Source: Amycolatopsis methanolica 239
GTDB lineage: Bacteria; Actinomycetota; Actinomycetes; Mycobacteriales; Pseudonocardiaceae
Length of the DNA stretch: 64,000 bases
Direction of reading: 5' to 3'
NCBI RefSeq assembly: GCF_000739085.1
Contig: NZ_CP009110.1
Coordinates: 6,014,001-6,078,000, forward strand
Positions 60,832 to 64,000 of the stretch are shown piece by piece. The position numbers and the translations under genes were made by a program. The notes beneath the pieces were generated by a model. It was not told where the DNA came from and searched no databases. It saw nothing but the letters and a program-made list of their open reading frames with translations. Position 1 is the stretch's first letter. The number at the start of each line of letters is the position of its first letter.

Positions 60832-62202
60832 TCAGCGTCCGGCGAGGTAGCCCAGCAGGTCGTGCCTGGTGAGCACGCCGGCCGGCTTGCCGTCGACCAG
60901 CACCAGCGCGCCGTCCGCATTGGACAGGGCCTTCATCGCCGCGCCGACGCCCTCGCTGGCGCCGATGGTCGGCAGCGGCGGCGACATGTGCTTGTCCAGC
61001 CGGTCGGCGAGCTGGGCCTTCCCGGTGAACAGGGCCTCCAGCAGCTCCCGCTCGTTGACGGCGCCGACCACCTCGGCGGCCATCACCGGCGGCTCGGCGC
61101 TGACCACCGGCATCTGGCTGACGTCGAACTCGGCCAGGATCGCGACGGCCTCGGCGACCGTCTCGTTCGGGTGGGTGTGGACCAGGTCGGGCAGCGATCC
61201 GGTCTTGGCGCGCAGGACGTCGCCGACCGTGGCGCCGGAGGAGTCCGGCGGCAGGAAGCCGTAGCCGGCCATCCACTGGTCGTTGAAGACCTTGCCCAGG
61301 TAGCCGCGGCCGCCGTCGGGCAGGAGCACCACGATGACGTCGTCCGGGCCGAGCCGCTCCGCGAGCTTGAGCGCGGCCGCGACGGCCATCCCGCACGAGC
61401 CGCCGACCAGCAGGCCCTCCTCGAGCGCCAAACGCCGGGTGACGGCGAAGGACTCGGCGTCGGAGATGGCGATGATCTCGTCAGCGATGCCGCGGTCGTA
61501 GGTGTCCGGCCAGAAGTCCTCGCCGACGCCTTCGACCAGGTAGGGCCGCCCGGTGCCGCCGGAGTAGACCGAGCCCTCCGGGTCGGCGCCGACGACCTTG
61601 ACGCGGCCCTGGGAGGCTTCCTTCAGGTAGCGGCCGGTGCCGGAGATCGTGCCGCCGGTGCCCACGCCCGCGACGAAGTGGGTGATCTTCCCGTCGGTCT
61701 GCTGCCAGATCTCGGGGCCGGTCGAGTGGTAGTGGCTCTCCGGGTTCTGCTGGTTGGCGTACTGGTTGGGCTTCCAGGCGCCCTCGATCTCCTGCACCAG
61801 CCGGTCGGAGACGGAGTAGTAGGAGTCCGGGTGCTCGGGCGGGACGGCGGTCGGGCACACCACGACGCGGGCGCCGTAGGCCTTCAGCACGTTGCGCTTG
61901 TCCTCGCTCACCTTGTCCGGGCAGACGAAGACGCACTGGTAGCCCTTGCGCTGGGCGACCATCGCCAGGCCGACGCCGGTGTTGCCGGAGGTCGGCTCCA
62001 CGATGGTGCCGCCGGGCTTGAGCTCGCCGGAGGCCTCGGCGGCTTCGACCATCCGCAGCGCGATGCGGTCCTTCACGCTGCCGCCCGGGTTGAAGTACTC
62101 CACCTTCGCCAGCACGAGCGGCGCCAGGCCCTCGGTGAGGGAGTTCAGCTTGACCAGCGGGGTGTTGCCCACGAGATCGACGATGTGCTCGACGTAGTCC
62201 AC
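60832..62202 (-). CDS. cbs: Cystathionine beta-synthase
   Basis: A 456-residue protein. The PLP domain covers about 1-320, with the Lys in [16 protein letters not shown] at about 43 and [15 protein letters not shown] tandem CBS pair follows at about 335-456. It condenses homocysteine with serine, the first step of reverse transsulfuration, and the CBS pair suggests control by an adenosyl ligand. Rv1077 equivalent; same strand as the Pro/Gln-rich gene and metB. Confidence 0.94.
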   Translation of the reverse strand: MDYVEHIVDLVGNTPLVKLNSLTEGLAPLVLAKVEYFNPGGSVKDRIALRMVEAAEASGELKPGGTIVEPTSGNTGVGLAMVAQRKGYQCVFVCPDKVSEDKRNVLKAYGARVVVCPTAVPPEHPDSYYSVSDRLVQEIEGAWKPNQYANQQNPESHYHSTGPEIWQQTDGKITHFVAGVGTGGTISGTGRYLKEASQGRVKVVGADPEGSVYSGGTGRPYLVEGVGEDFWPDTYDRGIADEIIAISDAESFAVTRRLALEEGLLVGGSCGMAVAAALKLAERLGPDDVIVVLLPDGGRGYLGKVFNDQWMAGYGFLPPDSSGATVGDVLRAKTGSLPDLVHTHPNETVAEAVAILAEFDVSQMPVVSAEPPVMAAEVVGAVNERELLEALFTGKAQLADRLDKHMSPPLPTIGASEGVGAAMKALSNADGALVLVDGKPAGVLTRHDLLGYLAGR

Positions 62203-62311
62203 GGCCCCACCCTAGACGTGGCAGTCGTCGCGTAGGGGTTTGACCGCACGCTCCCAAGGTGCAGGATGTGGGTAAGCACGCGCTTAGTCCGACCCGAAGG
62301 AGTGTCAAGCC

Positions 62312-63532
62312 ATGCCTGAAGCCGTCATCGTCTCCGCGGCGCGTTCGCCGATCGGCCGCGCCGGGAAGGGCTCGCTGGTGAGCATGCGGCCGGACGACCT
62401 GGCCGCGCAGATGGTCCGCGCCGCACTGGACAAGGTGCCGCAGCTGGACCCGAAGGACATCGACGACCTCATGCTCGGCTGCGGCCTGCCCGGCGGCGAG
62501 TCGGGCTTCAACATGGGCCGCGCCGTCGCGGTCCAGCTCGGCTACGACCACCTGCCCGGCTGCACCATCACCCGCTACTGCTCCTCCAGCCTGCAGACCA
62601 CCCGCATGGCGCTGCACGCGATCAAGGCGGGCGAGGGCGACGTGTTCATCTCCGCCGGCGTGGAGACGGTGTCGCGGTTCGCGAAGGGCAGCTCGGACTC
62701 CTGGCCCGACACGCACAACCCGCTGTTCGCCGACGCCGAGGCCCGCACCGCGAAGGTCGCGGCCGAGGGCAGCGACACCTGGGTGGACCCGCGTGAAAAC
62801 GGGCAACTGCCCGACGTCTACATCGCGATGGGCCAGACCGCGGAGAACCTCGCGCGCCTGAAGAACGTCTCCCGCGAGGAGATGGACGAGTTCGGTGTGC
62901 GGTCGCAGAACCTGGCGGAGAAGGCCATCGCCGACGGGTTCTGGGCCAAGGACATCACGCCGGTGACCCTGCCCGACGGCACGGTCGTGTCGAAGGACGA
63001 CGGCCCGCGCGCGGGCGTGACGATCGAGGGCGTGTCCGGCCTGAAGCCGGTGTTCCGTCCCGACGGCCGGGTCACCGCGGGCAACTGCTGCCCGCTCAAC
63101 GACGGCGCCGCCGCGCTGGTGATCATGTCCGACACCAAGGCGAAGCAGCTCGGCATCACGCCGCTGGCGCGGGTCGTGTCGACCGGCGTGTCCGGCCTGT
63201 CGCCGGAGATCATGGGCTACGGCCCGGTCGAGGCGTCGCAGCGCGCGCTGGCCCGCGCCGGGATGTCCATCGGCGACATCGACCTGGTCGAGATCAACGA
63301 GGCGTTCGCCGCGCAGGTCATCCCGTCCTACAAGGACCTGGGCATCGACATCGAGCGGCTGAACGTCAACGGCGGCGCGATCGCCGTGGGCCACCCGTTC
63401 GGCATGACCGGCGCCCGCATCACCTCGACGCTGATCAACTCGCTGCAGCACCACGACAAGCAGTGGGGCCTGGAGACGATGTGCGTCGGCGGCGGCCAGG
63501 GCATGGCGATGGTGATCGAGCGACTGAGCTGA
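62312..63532 (+). CDS. Acetyl-CoA C-acetyltransferase / 3-ketoacyl-CoA thiolase
   Basis: A 406-residue thiolase. The nucleophile Cys is in [18 protein letters not shown] at about 90. The catalytic His is in [16 protein letters not shown] at about 359 and the second Cys in [14 protein letters not shown] at about 389. NEAFAAQ is present. It works in beta-oxidation or in joining acetyl-CoA units. The place beside cbs matches fadA3 (Rv1074c). AAGGAG precedes ATG 62312. Confidence 0.94.
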   Translation: MPEAVIVSAARSPIGRAGKGSLVSMRPDDLAAQMVRAALDKVPQLDPKDIDDLMLGCGLPGGESGFNMGRAVAVQLGYDHLPGCTITRYCSSSLQTTRMALHAIKAGEGDVFISAGVETVSRFAKGSSDSWPDTHNPLFADAEARTAKVAAEGSDTWVDPRENGQLPDVYIAMGQTAENLARLKNVSREEMDEFGVRSQNLAEKAIADGFWAKDITPVTLPDGTVVSKDDGPRAGVTIEGVSGLKPVFRPDGRVTAGNCCPLNDGAAALVIMSDTKAKQLGITPLARVVSTGVSGLSPEIMGYGPVEASQRALARAGMSIGDIDLVEINEAFAAQVIPSYKDLGIDIERLNVNGGAIAVGHPFGMTGARITSTLINSLQHHDKQWGLETMCVGGGQGMAMVIERLS

Positions 63533-63543
63533 CCCCGCACGCG

Positions 63544-63577
63544 AAAAGGGGCCCGGCTGCGTGCCGGGCCCCTTTTT
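63544..63577. terminator. Bidirectional intrinsic terminator after the thiolase gene
   Basis: GGGGCCCGGC / GCCGGGCCCC form a 10-bp stem with AAAA before and TTTTT after, so it ends transcripts from both sides. Confidence 0.93.
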
Positions 63578-63589
63578 CGGGTGCGTGGA

Positions 63590-64000
63590 TCAGGCGCTGG
63601 CACCGTTCTTCGCGACCGCGCACATGGTGGTGGCGGGCTCGGAGTAGGTGACCGCGCCGTCGATTTCGAGGCCCTCGCAGGCGGCCTCGTCGGCCTGGCC
63701 GGTGACGATCTTGAGGAATTCGATCTCGGCCGTCGGGTCGGTGCAGGGGACCCGCTTGTAGCCGTCGGTCGACGACGTCACGTTGGCGAAGCAGTCGCCG
63801 TCGTGCGCGTTGATCATCAGGCAGAGCTTGTAGTCGCCGCGGCCGCTGACGCTGTACTCGTCGTAGTCGCCGGTCGGGCAGTTGTCGGACGCGTTGTCCA
63901 GCTTGACCGCGATCTTGACGTTCGCGTTCTGGTCGCCGCAGTCCTTCTTCGTCGGCTCGTCGCCGTTGGTCTTGAACTCGGTGATCTGCAGGCAGTCACC
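63590..64000 (-). CDS. Cys-rich secreted protein, C-terminal part (5' end outside window)
   Basis: The frame is open from the right edge (136 residues and TGA 63590-63592). Six or more Cys are spaced as in disulfide-bonded domains: [64 protein letters not shown] and EAACEGLE. It resembles the LppU/SCO3897-like exported proteins of actinobacteria, but I cannot see the signal. It shares the terminator with the thiolase gene. Confidence 0.7.
   Translation of the reverse strand, partial: GDCLQITEFKTNGDEPTKKDCGDQNANVKIAVKLDNASDNCPTGDYDEYSVSGRGDYKLCLMINAHDGDCFANVTSSTDGYKRVPCTDPTAEIEFLKIVTGQADEAACEGLEIDGAVTYSEPATTMCAVAKNGASA

Overview
The window reads as chromosomal DNA of a high-GC actinobacterium, most likely of the Pseudonocardiaceae (Amycolatopsis-like). 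The grounds are very high third-position GC, frequent GTG starts, many ATGA/GTGA stop-start overlaps, a mycothiol-dependent enzyme (Mca), a class II fructose-1,6-bisphosphatase, and a gene order that follows the Mycobacterium tuberculosis Rv1074c-Rv1112 block in reverse. From the right end this runs thiolase, cbs, Pro/Gln-rich membrane protein, metB, greA, DUF4307, mca, small membrane protein, YyaL, hemolysin III, Z-prenyl synthase, phoH2, fumC, glpX, xseB, xseA, Rv1109c-like, ispH, DUF6542, ychF. Genus and synteny statements rest on recalled knowledge, not on a search.

Layout. 0-1 kb: end of an ABC exporter. 1-4.8 kb: thiamine ABC transporter (thiQ-thiP-thiB, minus strand) under a TPP riboswitch. 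4.8-6.5 kb: pterin dehydratase, small membrane proteins and a secreted LAS-type peptidase-like protein. 6.9-15.3 kb: ychF, alkylation repair (Ada-AlkA fusion plus Ogt), SbcCD nuclease and RmuC. 15.5-25 kb: conserved core (DUF6542, ispH, xseAB, glpX, ferredoxin-NADP reductase, fumC). 25-32.8 kb: an accessory stretch with a frameshifted aldo/keto reductase and regulator pair, an ECF sigma/anti-sigma pair, a cobalt transporter under a cobalamin riboswitch, a TetR/EamA pair and an ATP-dependent DNA ligase. 32.8-38 kb: an exported PHP phosphoesterase and an iron-siderophore importer with an iron-box-like promoter but no ATPase. 38.4-42.9 kb: DUF309, guaB1, phoH2 and a Z-prenyl diphosphate synthase. 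43.7-44.7 kb: a decayed FAD monooxygenase/TetR pair. 44.7-51.8 kb: acyl-CoA oxidase/dehydrogenase, YyaL, mca and greA. 52-57 kb: metallo-hydrolase, Lrp-type regulator with hppD, an IS982-like element and ilvA. 57-64 kb: transsulfuration genes metB and cbs, membrane proteins, a thiolase and a Cys-rich secreted protein cut by the window edge.

The most unusual points are structural. An IS982-like element sits exactly in the overlapping stop codons of two convergent genes, and its 6-bp target duplication restores both stops. The 3' end of a FecCD permease gene is repeated in tandem, in frame with its stop codon, across a continuously open reading frame coupled at both ends to the two permeases. 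A 51-bp tandem repeat begins at the stop codon of the DUF6542 gene. Two separate divergent enzyme/regulator pairs are decayed. The greA leader carries a compact intrinsic terminator followed by a 22-bp perfect palindrome. I saw no tRNA, rRNA, CRISPR array, prophage or biosynthetic cluster, and no defence system that I can recognise.
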